Below, one piece after another: positions 8,001 through 15,654 of a stretch of DNA of 64,000 nucleotides. The translations under genes and the position numbers were made by a program. The stretch covers positions 1 through 64,000 of the forward strand of contig SFFB01000019.1 in assembly GCA_004557035.1 (NCBI GenBank). Reading direction: 5' to 3'. Under the pieces are notes generated by a model. The model did not search any database. It saw only the letters and a list, made by a program, of their open reading frames with translations, and was not told the origin of the DNA. The stretch's first letter is position 1; each line of letters begins with the position of its first letter. Source of the stretch: Bacteroidales bacterium (lineage in GTDB: Bacteria > Bacteroidota > Bacteroidia > Bacteroidales > Bacteroidaceae).

Positions 8001-8739
8001 CGGCCTTGAGCGAAATGACGCTCTCGATGTCTTTGATGATGAAGTAGTCGCTGGTGGAGTGGTCGGCTGGAGCAAATTGCTCGACGACGGGACCTTCAGA
8101 GAAGGCCACATTGTCTTTATAGGCCGAAATGATTTTATGCGGATTTTCCTTAGTGGTCTTCTTGATCATGGCAAAGAGCGACGAGGGCATCTCTTTGCCG
8201 TCGATGATGAACGAGCCGCCGAAGATTTTGTGGCGGCAGTGCTCGGAGTTGATCTGGGCAAAGCCAAACACCTCAGAGTCGGTGAGCTTTCGGCCCAGTT
8301 GTTGCTCCACCCCATGGAGGTAGTCAATCTCTGCCGGCGAGAGGGCGAGGCCTTCTTGTTCGTTATAGGTCTCGAGGTCGTCGATGCAGACGATGGGCGC
8401 CGGCTTGATGCCTACGGTGAAGATGTCCTGGTCCAGTCCGTCGTACATGCGCTGCAGCATGGGGTCGTGGTCGGCCTCGGCGTTGTCTACGGGAAAATAT
8501 TCCTCGATGCGCTCAATGCCTTGCAGGCTCATATTTTGCGTAATCTCTACGGCGTTGGTGCTCCAGGGCGTGATCATCTCGCGGCGGGGACCCACAAACC
8601 AGCCTTTCAGAGCGGTTTCGGTCAGCGGCGCAGCCTCGCCATAGAGCCAACTCAGGGCTTCGATTTCAGAGCTTGAGAGCTGGTGGTTGGCCTGTGTGGC
8701 GATGACGCTTTGTTGCGGCGTTCTAAAGAAAAAAATCAT
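5035..8739 (-). CDS. purL: Phosphoribosylformylglycinamidine synthase (large, single-chain type)
   Basis: FGAM synthase converts FGAR, glutamine and ATP to FGAM, step 4 of purine synthesis. At 1234 residues this is the large type that fuses synthetase and glutaminase. The start MIFFFRTPQQSVIA is family-typical. The synthetase core shows AETHNFPTTVEPFNGASTGT and GGEIRDRMGGG. The C-terminal class I glutaminase has its nucleophile in GVCNGCQLM (Cys1079) and the HGEGKF segment near the end. It is monocistronic apart from tRNA-Arg downstream. A -7 box lies 32 nt before the ATG. purD of the same pathway is at 55.7 kb, so the pathway is dispersed. Confidence 0.97.
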   Translation of the reverse strand: MIFFFRTPQQSVIATQANHQLSSSEIEALSWLYGEAAPLTETALKGWFVGPRREMITPWSTNAVEITQNMSLQGIERIEEYFPVDNAEADHDPMLQRMYDGLDQDIFTVGIKPAPIVCIDDLETYNEQEGLALSPAEIDYLHGVEQQLGRKLTDSEVFGFAQINSEHCRHKIFGGSFIIDGKEMPSSLFAMIKKTTKENPHKIISAYKDNVAFSEGPVVEQFAPADHSTSDYFIIKDIESVISLKAETHNFPTTVEPFNGASTGTGGEIRDRMGGGVGSWPIAGTAVYMTAYPRLDGGRDWEDILPVRKWLYQTPEQILIKASNGASDFGNKFGQPLITGSVLTFEHQENGEKYGYDKVIMLAGGVGYGTKRDCLKGVPEKGNKVVVVGGDNYRIGLGGGSVSSVDTGRYSSGIELNAVQRANPEMQKRANNLVRALCEEETNPVVSIHDHGSAGHVNCLSELVEECGGLIDMSKLPIGDPTLSAKEIIANESQERMGLLIQEEHLDHVRAIAERERAPMYVVGETTGDAHFAFQQADGRRPFDLDVAQMFGHSPKTVMVDETVERKYADVTYDAAHLDEYVERVLQLEAVACKDWLTNKVDRSVTGKVARQQTQGELQLPLSDCGVVALDYRGRHGIATAIGHAPAAGLADPAAGSVLSVAESLTNLVWASLADGLDSVSLSANWMWPCRSQKGEDARLYRGVQALSDFCCAIGVNVPTGKDSLSLSQQYPDGSKIISPGTVIVSAGGEVDDIRRTVSPVVVNDEKSTLYHIDFSYDHLRLGGSAFAQSLGFVGSDVPTVVDADYFRSAFAAVQKLVHEGLLLSGHDISAGGLITTLLEMCFANTEGGLEIKLDKFNQSDLVKLLFAENPGVVVQVSKKNKDAFKAVMKEAGVSYVKLGHPTDERHILVHHDDATYQFGIDYLRDVWYETSYLLDTKQSFNGCARQRFENYKEQPLEFNLRPSFKGTLESLGLNPDRRTPSGVKAAIIREKGTNGEREMAYALYLAGFDVKDVMMTDLVSGRETLEDINMIVFCGGFSNSDVLGSAKGWAGAFLYNPKAKAALDRFYARPDTLSLGVCNGCQLMVELGLINPEHKERAHMLHNDSHKFESAFVGVTVPTNRSVMFGSLSGDRLGIWVAHGEGKFDLPLGEDDYNVVLKYTYDAYPGNPNGSRYSVAGICSPDGRHLAMMPHLERAFFPWQCGYYPADRRGDDVTPWIEAFVNARRWVEAHTQA

Positions 8740-8770
8740 GGGTATGGTGAGTTATTGGTTTTCTTGACTG

Positions 8771-8778
8771 CAAAAATA
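8771..8778 (-). promoter_or_regulatory. -7 box of purL
   Basis: CAAAAATA is TATTTTTG read on the minus strand, 32 nt before the purL ATG. The -33 region is not a clear match. No PurR-like palindrome or purine riboswitch was seen in the short leader. Confidence 0.55.
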
Positions 8779-8855
8779 CGAAATGCTTTGCTCTCACCCC
8801 ATAGGCGCGCCATGTTTTTTGGCCTTCGGCAAGACGAAAACAGCCCTTTTTGCCT

Positions 8856-8876
8856 GCCTCGCAAGCGCGGCGAGGC
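8856..8876 (+). terminator. GC-rich hairpin followed by a T-rich tract
   Basis: GCCTCGC (8856-8862) pairs with GCGAGGC (8870-8876), then GTTTTGTCTTTTTT. It could terminate plus-strand transcription, but no plus-strand gene precedes it. The T-tract is also the conserved box of the small-RNA-like unit that starts here. Confidence 0.4.
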
Positions 8877-8879
8877 GTT

Positions 8880-9040
8880 TTGTCTTTTTTCAAACAAGCC
8901 ATACGGTCTATCTTTGACTTAAGAAAAGAAGAAGCAGGAGGCCGATGTGGTCTCCTGCTTGCTGTTCAGTGGTTTACGGGAATAAGGAGCGGTGTTTTCG
9001 GGCTTATGAGAGGGAAAACTCTCCTTATGCGAGACTTTTC
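8880..9040 (+). ncRNA. Two-hairpin small-RNA-like unit, copy C
   Basis: The unit has a TTGTCTTTTTTC box (8880-8891), a 17-nt gap and a TATCTTTG -7 box (8909-8916), so transcription would start near 8923. Hairpin 1 is AAGCAGGAG (8932-8940) / CTCCTGCTT (8952-8960). TTACGG follows at 8974-8979. Hairpin 2 is ATAAGGAG (8982-8989) / CTCCTTAT (9021-9028), with an inner GTTTTC/GAAAAC stem. The same order of parts with the same 17-nt gap occurs at 27650-27807 and 37950-38087 on the minus strand. No reading frame is conserved. The rest of this gap, up to 9216, shows nothing I can name. Confidence 0.55.
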
Positions 9041-9216
9041 ATAGTGCCGTTTGGCATCGCCGAAGCACGTTTGGAGTGTTTTTAAAAGGTTTTCAGGCTC
9101 TCCCGAATGGCTTGTTGACAGCATTTTGAGAGTTGTGACGTTTTCCTGCGACTATTTTTGTCACTTTCCTCCTTCGATTTGTCTCAGCCCTCAGGCTCCC
9201 GGAACGCCCTAAGAGG

Positions 9217-10635
9217 TCACTTCACCGACCAGCCGGCAATGGCGGCTATCTTGGCGGGTATGAGGGTATTGTCGAAACGGCCCACAAACTGCTCGGCTCC
9301 CACGCCGACGGCAAACACAGGCACGTAGCCGTTGGAGTGTCCGCCACTCTGCCAGCCGATGAGAGCACACTCGGCCATGGTGCGGCGGGCAGCGTCGGCA
9401 ATGCCGCCGAGCGAGGCGTAGAGGTTGGTTTTGGCCTTGTCGCGACCGGCAATGAACTCGTCGAAGGCCTTATGCAGGCGCTCTTTCTGATGGTCGTTGA
9501 GGCTCACGGCTGCACCGAAACCCCAGTTTTCACGCAGATCGGCTTCCATGCGTTCCCATGTGAGTTTGTCGCCCAAGTCGGCATGCAGGCGGTTGAGGTG
9601 GCGCGTATATTCTTCGGCACTCATGCGCTGGTGGCGGAGCAGGTCGGTGTGGAGTTCATACGGACCACGACCCAAGACGAGGCCGCCTGTCTCGTGGTCG
9701 GCGGTGACCACGATGAGCGTCTCTTTGGGATGTTTTTCATAAAAGGCAAAAGCCTCACGGATAGCATTGTCCATATCGATGACCTCGTGGACTACGGCAG
9801 CGGCATCGTTGGCATGGCAGGCATAGTCTATCTTGCCTCCCTCCACCATCAAGAAGAAGCCCTGCTTGCTGCCCGAGAGACGGTCGATGGCGGCACGGGT
9901 GATTTGCGTGAGCGTGAGGTCGCTCTCCCGACGGTCTATGGCATAGGGCAGGCAAGTGCGGTCGGCATTGCTGGGCTGCTCAGACTGGAGTAAAATCAGG
10001 CGATCGGCAGAGGGAGAGGCTTTCACATAATTGTCATAGCCGCGCACAATGGCATAGCCCTCAGACGAGGCACGCTCGAAGAGGCTCTGCGTCTCTCCGG
10101 CAGCCTTGTCGGCAGCAGGTTGGCGGAAGTCGGAACCCGCATAAAAGTCAAAGCCGGCGTCAATGAGCTGGCCGCCGATTTTGTGGTAACTGTTGCGGTC
10201 GGGCACGTGGGCATAGAAGGCTGCGGGCGTGGCGTGGTCCACCGACACACTCGTGGAAATGCCCACACGGGCACCGGCGGCTTTGGCGCCCACGGCGATG
10301 CTCATGGCCGGCGTGGTGAGGTCGGGCAAGAGGCCAAGGGCATGATTTTTGGTCTTACGGCCTGTGGCCAGCGCGGTGCCTGAGGCGGCCGAGTCGGTCA
10401 CGCCGTTGGTGGCCGAGAAGGTGTTAATGAGGCCGGCATAAGGGAAGTCGGCAAACGTAAGCGGCACAATGCCGATGCGGCCTTCAAGGGCAGCCAGATA
10501 GGTCTCGGTGAGGTTGACTTGGTTCACGCCCATACCGTCGCCGATGAAGTAGAACACATATTTGGCCTTGCCTCCGGCCCAAAGCGAAAGGACTAAAACG
10601 CTGCAAAAAAGCAGCGAAAACACACGTTTAAGCAT
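9217..10635 (-). CDS. Alkaline phosphatase, secreted
   Basis: The 472-residue protein hydrolyses phosphomonoesters in the periplasm or outside the cell. A signal peptide (LKRVFSLLFCSVLVLSLWAGG) is followed by YFIGDGMG, whose Asp binds metal. The nucleophile is Ser82 in VTDSAASGTALATG, with HATPAAFYAHV and VTADHETGG supplying further metal ligands. These are the marks of the PhoA superfamily. The last residues (WQSGGHSNGYVPVFAVG) carry the final metal histidine. It is monocistronic, with a -7 box at 10680-10687 adjacent to that of the divergent zinc-ribbon gene. No Pho-box was identified. Confidence 0.93.
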   Translation of the reverse strand: MLKRVFSLLFCSVLVLSLWAGGKAKYVFYFIGDGMGVNQVNLTETYLAALEGRIGIVPLTFADFPYAGLINTFSATNGVTDSAASGTALATGRKTKNHALGLLPDLTTPAMSIAVGAKAAGARVGISTSVSVDHATPAAFYAHVPDRNSYHKIGGQLIDAGFDFYAGSDFRQPAADKAAGETQSLFERASSEGYAIVRGYDNYVKASPSADRLILLQSEQPSNADRTCLPYAIDRRESDLTLTQITRAAIDRLSGSKQGFFLMVEGGKIDYACHANDAAAVVHEVIDMDNAIREAFAFYEKHPKETLIVVTADHETGGLVLGRGPYELHTDLLRHQRMSAEEYTRHLNRLHADLGDKLTWERMEADLRENWGFGAAVSLNDHQKERLHKAFDEFIAGRDKAKTNLYASLGGIADAARRTMAECALIGWQSGGHSNGYVPVFAVGVGAEQFVGRFDNTLIPAKIAAIAGWSVK

Positions 10636-10679
10636 AAGTATTTGATTTTGTTATGAGGTTAGGGGTGTAAGATTTATGG

Positions 10680-10695
10680 CAAAGTTATAATTTTG
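10680..10695. promoter_or_regulatory. Back-to-back divergent -7 boxes (alkaline phosphatase / zinc-ribbon gene)
   Basis: CAAAGTTA (10680-10687) is TAACTTTG for the minus-strand phosphatase. It is immediately followed by TAATTTTG (10688-10695) for the plus-strand gene at 10730. Both boxes match TAnnTTTG, and starts would fall about 7 nt beyond each. Such contact means the two promoters would compete for polymerase. The -33 elements are weak on both sides. Confidence 0.55.
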
Positions 10696-10729
10696 CAGCG
10701 AAGAAACGGTTTTCAAATTCGTTACAAAA

Positions 10730-11263
10730 ATGCAAATATGCCCTGTTTGCGGCCAACAACTGCCCGACGAAACCACAGAGTGCCCCGTGTGCGGCTGTCC
10801 GCTCAACCAGCCACCCCTGCCGCCTGTCATAGATGACAATGGCACTGCCGGAAGCTCCACGCCTCCGCCCACGCCTCCCCTTCCTCCCATCCCGCCGACG
10901 CCACCCACACCTCCGACGCCACCTGCTCCCTCAGAGCCCTCAGAGCCTGAGTTTGAGGAGTCTCGCCGACGCGTGTGGCCGTTGCTTGTCGTGACCTTCG
11001 TGATTGTGGGACTGGTGGTGGCCATGATTGTTTGGGGCGCGGTCAGTCGCCCTTCATCGCCCAACTACGACAACGAAATAGACAGCCTGCTCAATTCGGG
11101 ATATGAAGACACGGAAGAGGTCGTGACAGCCGACTCGGCGGCCGAGCCCGATTTCAACTATTATGAAGCGCCGGGCGAAGACTATTCGGCCGGCGACTAT
11201 GATATGCCGTATGACTCGGCTGTAGCAGACTCCGTTGTTTCAGACTGGGAGTATGGCGCTTGA
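10730..11263 (+). CDS. Zinc-ribbon, proline-rich, single-pass membrane protein
   Basis: This 177-residue protein begins with a rubredoxin-like zinc ribbon (MQICPVCGQQLP...ECPVCGCPL, four Cys). A proline/threonine-rich linker (residues 29-68) and one transmembrane helix (about 83-105, LLVVTFVIVGLVVAMIVW) follow. The extracytoplasmic tail is acidic and Tyr/Asp-rich. The ribbon would be cytoplasmic. Proteins of this build are common in Bacteroidetes and have no assigned role. Its stop overlaps the start of the following transporter gene by 11 nt, implying translational coupling. Confidence 0.75.
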   Translation: MQICPVCGQQLPDETTECPVCGCPLNQPPLPPVIDDNGTAGSSTPPPTPPLPPIPPTPPTPPTPPAPSEPSEPEFEESRRRVWPLLVVTFVIVGLVVAMIVWGAVSRPSSPNYDNEIDSLLNSGYEDTEEVVTADSAAEPDFNYYEAPGEDYSAGDYDMPYDSAVADSVVSDWEYGA

Positions 11264-12212
11264 CCATAAACTCAGCTTTTCAAAACCTCATAACCTCTCA
11301 TCTATCTTGACTCCCGACCAAAGAGAAGAACGCCGTGAACGCGACATCTACCGCGTCACCATCATAGGCAGTGTGGGCAACTTGATGCTTACGCTGCTCA
11401 AGTTTTTTGCCGGCATCGTGGGGCACAGTGCCGCCATGCTGGCCGACGCCGTCCATTCTCTCTCCGACCTCATCACAGACTTCGTGGTGATTGCCTTCGT
11501 GCGCATTGCCGGCAAACCTCAAGACACCGGCCACGAGTTTGGTCACGGCAAATACGAAACTCTGGCCACGGCCCTCATCGGTCTGATGCTGCTCTTCGTG
11601 GGGCTGGGCATCTGTTGGAACGGCGCCCGAAGCATATGGCTCCATGTGGGCGGCCACCCCATCGAAGCGCCGGGAATGGTGGCCTTTTGGATGGCCATTG
11701 CCTCGATAGTGGTGAAAGAGTTGCTCTATCAATACACCGTCCGCCACGGCCGTCGGCTACAGTCTGATGCCGTCGTGGCGAACGCTTGGCACCACCGCTC
11801 CGACGCTTTCTCGTCCATCGGCACGGCCCTGGGCATTGGTGGCGCCGCCATGTTGGGCCACGGCTGGCAGATACTCGACCCCCTGGCGGCCATCGTGGTG
11901 AGTGTGTTTATCGTGAAAGTGAGCGTCAGCCTGCTGATATCGTGCATGGGCCAACTCACCGACCACGCCCTGCCCGCGCACGACGAGGAATTCATCAAAA
12001 CCGTGGTGTGCAACCAGCCCGGCGCTTCCGACCCTCATCGCCTGCGCACCCGCCACGTGGGACGCCTTCATGTCATCGACCTGCACTTCCGCATGGACGG
12101 CCAGACCACCATCACCGATGCCCACCACACGGCTACGGCCATAGAAAACAAGCTGCGCGAACACTTCGGCCACGACACCATCATCACCACCCACGTGGAA
12201 CCAGTGAAATAA
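11253..12212 (+). CDS. Cation diffusion facilitator family metal efflux protein
   Basis: CDF proteins export Zn2+, Fe2+ or Mn2+ in exchange for protons. The chain shows TM1 (VTIIGSVGNLMLTLLKFFAG), the TM2 metal motif HSAAMLADAVHSLSDLITDF, and a second metal motif (WHHRSDAFSSIGTALGIGG). The cytoplasmic C-terminal domain ends in HFGHDTIITTHVEP. I chose the ATG at 11253 (MALDHKLSF), preceded by GGGAG, giving 319 residues. An in-frame ATG at 11235 lies inside the previous gene and is less likely. The substrate metal cannot be read from the sequence. Confidence 0.9.
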   Translation: MALDHKLSFSKPHNLSSILTPDQREERRERDIYRVTIIGSVGNLMLTLLKFFAGIVGHSAAMLADAVHSLSDLITDFVVIAFVRIAGKPQDTGHEFGHGKYETLATALIGLMLLFVGLGICWNGARSIWLHVGGHPIEAPGMVAFWMAIASIVVKELLYQYTVRHGRRLQSDAVVANAWHHRSDAFSSIGTALGIGGAAMLGHGWQILDPLAAIVVSVFIVKVSVSLLISCMGQLTDHALPAHDEEFIKTVVCNQPGASDPHRLRTRHVGRLHVIDLHFRMDGQTTITDAHHTATAIENKLREHFGHDTIITTHVEPVK

Positions 12213-12310
12213 AAGTCTAAGAGTCTAAAAGACTAAGAGACTAAGAGTCTAAAAGACTAAGAGAGTTTTAGCGGCCAAGCCACTTTTTGTCCCTTTGTCC
12301 CTTTAACTCT
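12213..12310 (+). repeat. Octamer array with core, copy a
   Basis: The left side is period-8 (AGTCTAAG AGTCTAAA AGACTAAG AGACTAAG ...). Then comes the core TTTTAGCGGCCAAGCCAC, and a shorter right side of complementary sense (TTTTTGTC CCTTTGTC CCTTTAAC). It starts one base after the CDF stop and ends just before the porT gene. See the findings for the family. Confidence 0.85.
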
Positions 12311-12333
12311 TCGCCTCCAACTATCACCGCAAT

Positions 12334-13059
12334 ATGCCACACCGCCAAACCTTGCCCCTTCGCTTCATCAGCCTCCTGTCCGGTCTGCTGCTCTTTGCCT
12401 CCATCGGGGCCCAAGAGCGGAAGTTGCAAAACCGCCCATTCATCGACGAGCGCCGCTTCCACTACGGCTTCACCATAGGCCTCCACGACCAGTTCGTCAG
12501 TATGCAAAGCAACGGCTACATTGACCCCGAAACGGGCGCACAGTGGCTGGGCGACAACGACCGCTCAGGCTACGGTTTCAGCGTGGGTGTGTTGGGCGAA
12601 TGGCGACTGAGCCGCCATCTCTCGCTGCGTGCCATTCCCACCCTGCACTTCGGCAGCAAACACCTCAAATTCCGCAACGCCGCCGACGGCACCACACAGA
12701 GCCAAGACATGAAGTCTTCTTATGTGGCCGTGCCCTTCGACCTCAAAATCAGTGGGCCGCGTGTGGGCAACTACCGCCCATACGTCATCACGGGCGTGGC
12801 GCCGATGTATGACCTCACCGCCAACAAGCACACACTCATCCGCACGCGCCCTATGCAGGTGATGCTCGAGGCCGGACTGGGCTGCGACTTTTATCTGCCT
12901 TTCTTCAAACTCATTCCCGAACTCAAATTCTGCTTCGGCTTAGGCAACGTACTCGACAGCAAGCGCTCAGACCTCACCGACCCTACGGCCTTCGTCTACA
13001 CGCGCAGTGTAGAGAGGGTCACCTCGTCGATGGTGGTGCTGTCGTTTTATTTCGAATAA
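12334..13059 (+). CDS. porT: PorT family protein, type IX secretion/outer-membrane beta-barrel
   Basis: The 241-residue protein has a signal peptide ending near ASIGAQ, then NRPFIDERRFHYGFTIGLHDQ, the conserved opening of PorT proteins. An 8-strand-type barrel follows, ending VVLSFYFE with a terminal aromatic residue. PorT is needed for type IX secretion in Porphyromonas and relatives. Proteins with sorting-like tails at 908 and 59345 could be its clients. The neighbour at 13103 is also an exported protein but not a known Por component; in this group porT often stands alone. The ATG at 12334 lies 25 nt past an octamer array. Confidence 0.8.
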   Translation: MPHRQTLPLRFISLLSGLLLFASIGAQERKLQNRPFIDERRFHYGFTIGLHDQFVSMQSNGYIDPETGAQWLGDNDRSGYGFSVGVLGEWRLSRHLSLRAIPTLHFGSKHLKFRNAADGTTQSQDMKSSYVAVPFDLKISGPRVGNYRPYVITGVAPMYDLTANKHTLIRTRPMQVMLEAGLGCDFYLPFFKLIPELKFCFGLGNVLDSKRSDLTDPTAFVYTRSVERVTSSMVVLSFYFE

Positions 13060-13102
13060 ATCCGGATACCATTTTTCAACATTATACTCATCCCCGTTTT
13101 TT

Positions 13103-13867
13103 ATGAAAACATTACGCTTAGCGGTCGTTGGCTTCACGGTCGCCCTACTCTCTCTTGCGATGCCGTCGTCACAGTGTCGCGCTCAAGTCAACGCCCAACT
13201 CTTTTACGACCTCGGCAGCGACCGCAAATACGTCACGCTGACCCTCGAAATGTTCAAGGCCGACCCTTGGGGCAACACGTTCTTCTTCATCGACACCGAC
13301 TTCAACCAACATAAACTCACCGGCGACAAGGCCGTGGCTCCCGGCGGCACTTATATGGAAATAGCCCGATGCCTCAACTTCTGGCAGTCCACCCCGTTGG
13401 CACCGCTCAGCCTCCACGTGGAATACAACGGCGGACTGACGCAGGCCTACCCCATCAACAGCGCCTTCCTGGCCGGCGTGGAATATGGCCTTCACAGTGC
13501 CGACTGGAAACGTACGCTGAACTTTCAAGTGCTCTACAAGCACATCTGGAGCCGCCACCAAGTGTTGCCGTTGCAATTCACAGCCGTGTGGGGCTGGCAA
13601 GATATGCTCGGCGTGAAAGGGCTCGTCTTCAGCGGCTATGCCGATTTTTGGTTTGAAGACCACGCCTGCGACTTCGACGCCACGGGCACACCCGCCCATA
13701 CACGGCGCAATGTTTTCCAAAGCGAACCCCAACTGTGGTATGCCGTGGGACAACATTTTGGTGTGAAAAACCTCTCCGTCGGCACCGAGTTTGAACTGAG
13801 CCAACACTTTGGAGACCAGTCGGGCTTCAAATGCCGGCCGTGTGTGGGCGTGAAATGGGATTTCTAA
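13103..13867 (+). CDS. DUF5020 family exported protein
   Basis: The 254-residue protein has a signal peptide (residues 1-28, ...SSQCRAQ). The body is beta-rich, with alternating aromatic residues (VNAQLFYDLGSDRKYVTLTL, NTFFFIDTDFN, TYMEIARCLNFW) and ends PCVGVKWDF, the pattern of an outer-membrane barrel. It matches the DUF5020 family, which resembles nucleoside-specific Tsx-like channels, but the substrate is unknown. It follows porT by 43 nt in the same direction and may be co-transcribed. Confidence 0.75.
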   Translation: MKTLRLAVVGFTVALLSLAMPSSQCRAQVNAQLFYDLGSDRKYVTLTLEMFKADPWGNTFFFIDTDFNQHKLTGDKAVAPGGTYMEIARCLNFWQSTPLAPLSLHVEYNGGLTQAYPINSAFLAGVEYGLHSADWKRTLNFQVLYKHIWSRHQVLPLQFTAVWGWQDMLGVKGLVFSGYADFWFEDHACDFDATGTPAHTRRNVFQSEPQLWYAVGQHFGVKNLSVGTEFELSQHFGDQSGFKCRPCVGVKWDF

Positions 13868-13911
13868 ACCTATTCGACGTCTGAGTCTCTATCAATAAAA
13901 AAATAAAGAAG

Positions 13912-13956
13912 GCCGGCACATCCACCATATATTATATATAGGTGTGATGTGCCGGC
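13912..13956. terminator. Convergent-gene hairpin between the DUF5020 gene and metY
   Basis: GCCGGCACATC-CACC (13912-13926) pairs with GGTGTGATGTGCCGGC (13941-13956) with one bulge, around an AT-rich palindromic loop. It lies between two converging genes and probably stops both transcripts, although T-runs are weak. Confidence 0.6.
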
Positions 13957-13995
13957 ATTCGTATGTTTATCAACTGAAGTCTCGGGCCGCTGAAA

Positions 13996-15273
13996 TTAGG
14001 CTTCGAGCGCCTGGGCAATGTCGGCGATGATATCTTCAGAGTCTTCTATGCCCACACTCAGACGGATAAGGTCGGGGGCCACACCGGCCTCGCGCAGTTG
14101 CTCGTCAGAGAGCTGGCGATGGGTATGGCTGGCGGGATGAAGCACACAAGTGCGCGAGTCAGCCACGTGGGTGACGATGGCAATCATCTTCAGATGGTCC
14201 ATAAAGCGGATGGCCTCGTCGCGCGAACCCTTCAAGCCGAAAGCAATCACACCGCAACCGCCTTGAGGCAGGTATTTCTCGGCCAAAGCGTGGTATTTGT
14301 CGCTCTTCAGTCCGGCATAGCTCACCCAAGCCACCCTCGGGTGCTGCTCAAGATATTCGGCCACGGTTTGGGCGTTCTTGCAGTGTTGTGCCATACGCAG
14401 ATGAAGCGTTTCGAGACCAAGGCCCGTGAGGAAAGCATTCTGCGGACTCGGCGTGCTGCCCAAGTCGCGCATCAACTGAGCCGTGGCTTTGGTGATGTAA
14501 GCCATTTCGCCAAAACGCTCGGCATAAGTCAGGCCGTGATAGCTCTCGTCGGGCTGGCAAAGACCGGGAAACTTGTCGGCTTGGGCCTTCCAGTCGAAGT
14601 GGCCACTGTCTACGATGCAACCGCCCACGGCACAAGCGTGCCCGTCCATATATTTCGTGGTGGAATGTGTCACGATGTCGGCGCCCCATTCAAACGGCCG
14701 GCAGTTCACAGGCGTGGCAAACGTGTTGTCCACGATGAGGGGCACACCGTGTTTGTGGCTCAGGCGAGCAAAACGCTCAATGTCGAAAACGTGGCCGCCG
14801 GGATTTGAAATTGTTTCGCCAAACACGCACTTGGTGTTGGGCCGGAAAGCCTGCTCGATGACCTCGTCGGGCTGATCGGGGTCGATAAACGTACAGTCTA
14901 TGCCCATTTTCTTCATCGTCACCCCAAAGAGGTTGTAGGTGCCACCATAGATAGACGACGAGGCAATGAAGTGGTCGCCGGCCTCGCAGATGTTAAACAC
15001 GGCGTAGAAGGTGGCCGCTTGGCCGCTCGATGTCAAGATGGCAGCCACGCCGCCTTCGAGTGCTGCAATCTTGGCGGCCACGGCGTCGTTGGTGGGGTTT
15101 TGCAGACGCGTATAGAAATAGCCGGAGTCTTCGAGGTCGAAGAGACGGGCCATCTGCTCGCTGTTGTCATACTTGAACGTGGTGGATTGATAAATGGGCA
15201 ATGCCCGTGGTTCGCCCTTCTTGGGCTGCCAGCCAGCCTGAACGCATAGCGTGGCGGTTTTCATTTTGTCCAT
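13996..15273 (-). CDS. metY: O-acetylhomoserine sulfhydrylase (PLP enzyme)
   Basis: The enzyme makes homocysteine (or methionine analogues) from O-acetylhomoserine and sulfide. It is a 425-residue fold-I PLP enzyme of the Cys/Met family. TLCVQAGW and LPIYQSTTFKYDN open the chain, PLP-binding NPTNDAVAAKIAALEGG follows, and the Schiff-base lysine is Lys207 in HSTTKYMDGHACA. The length and the long central insert are typical of MetY rather than MetB/MetC. It stands alone. Its leader is only about 40 nt, so there is no SAM riboswitch. Confidence 0.93.
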   Translation of the reverse strand: MDKMKTATLCVQAGWQPKKGEPRALPIYQSTTFKYDNSEQMARLFDLEDSGYFYTRLQNPTNDAVAAKIAALEGGVAAILTSSGQAATFYAVFNICEAGDHFIASSSIYGGTYNLFGVTMKKMGIDCTFIDPDQPDEVIEQAFRPNTKCVFGETISNPGGHVFDIERFARLSHKHGVPLIVDNTFATPVNCRPFEWGADIVTHSTTKYMDGHACAVGGCIVDSGHFDWKAQADKFPGLCQPDESYHGLTYAERFGEMAYITKATAQLMRDLGSTPSPQNAFLTGLGLETLHLRMAQHCKNAQTVAEYLEQHPRVAWVSYAGLKSDKYHALAEKYLPQGGCGVIAFGLKGSRDEAIRFMDHLKMIAIVTHVADSRTCVLHPASHTHRQLSDEQLREAGVAPDLIRLSVGIEDSEDIIADIAQALEA

Positions 15274-15316
15274 ATTGGTGTGGTTTTAATTGACAGGTGT
15301 AAGATGATAGCAGATG

Positions 15317-15348
15317 CAAAAGTAGCGCCTTTTGGGGAGAAGAGCAAC
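15317..15348 (-). promoter_or_regulatory. Promoter of metY
   Basis: On the minus strand there is a GTTG (-33, 15345-15348), a 20-nt spacer and TACTTTTG (-7, 15317-15324). The start would be about 15310, giving a 37-nt leader. Confidence 0.65.
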
Positions 15349-15486
15349 GATTGAAGCTCATAACCTTGGGGCACAAAGCCTTTTATGTCCTTATTTTTGT
15401 CCCACATTTCGCTCACTCTCTCTCCGAGACACCTTAATAATACTTAAATATATATGCTAAAAAGCGGCGAGTCGGGCCAAATGTCG

Positions 15487-15494
15487 TATTTTTG
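15487..15494 (+). promoter_or_regulatory. Putative -7 box of the ftsX transcript
   Basis: TATTTTTG fits TAnnTTTG, about 160 nt before the chosen ftsX start. A second similar box lies at 15392-15399. The stretch 15349-15654 otherwise holds AT-rich sequence and a small GTGGCTTGACAGCCAC palindrome near 15535, with no convincing gene. Confidence 0.45.
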
Positions 15495-15654
15495 CTTGAA
15501 TTTAGCGCGTATTGTACCTCATGGGCCGGAGGTTGTGGCTTGACAGCCACTAATGAAGATGCCACCCAGCGCCTGCAAGGAGAAAACATCGCCGCGCTAC
15601 ACGCTCACTAATGAGCGCCTCCCCCAATTGCCACTTTCGCAGAAGGTATCCGTA

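Noticed and set aside
12213..12310. CRISPR array
   Set aside because: The period-8 repeats have no unique 30-40 nt spacers and no cas genes are nearby. They are tandem octamers around one core.
15274..15316. SAM riboswitch upstream of metY
   Set aside because: The predicted leader is only about 40 nt, too short for SAM-I/SAM-II type structures, and no conserved core is visible.
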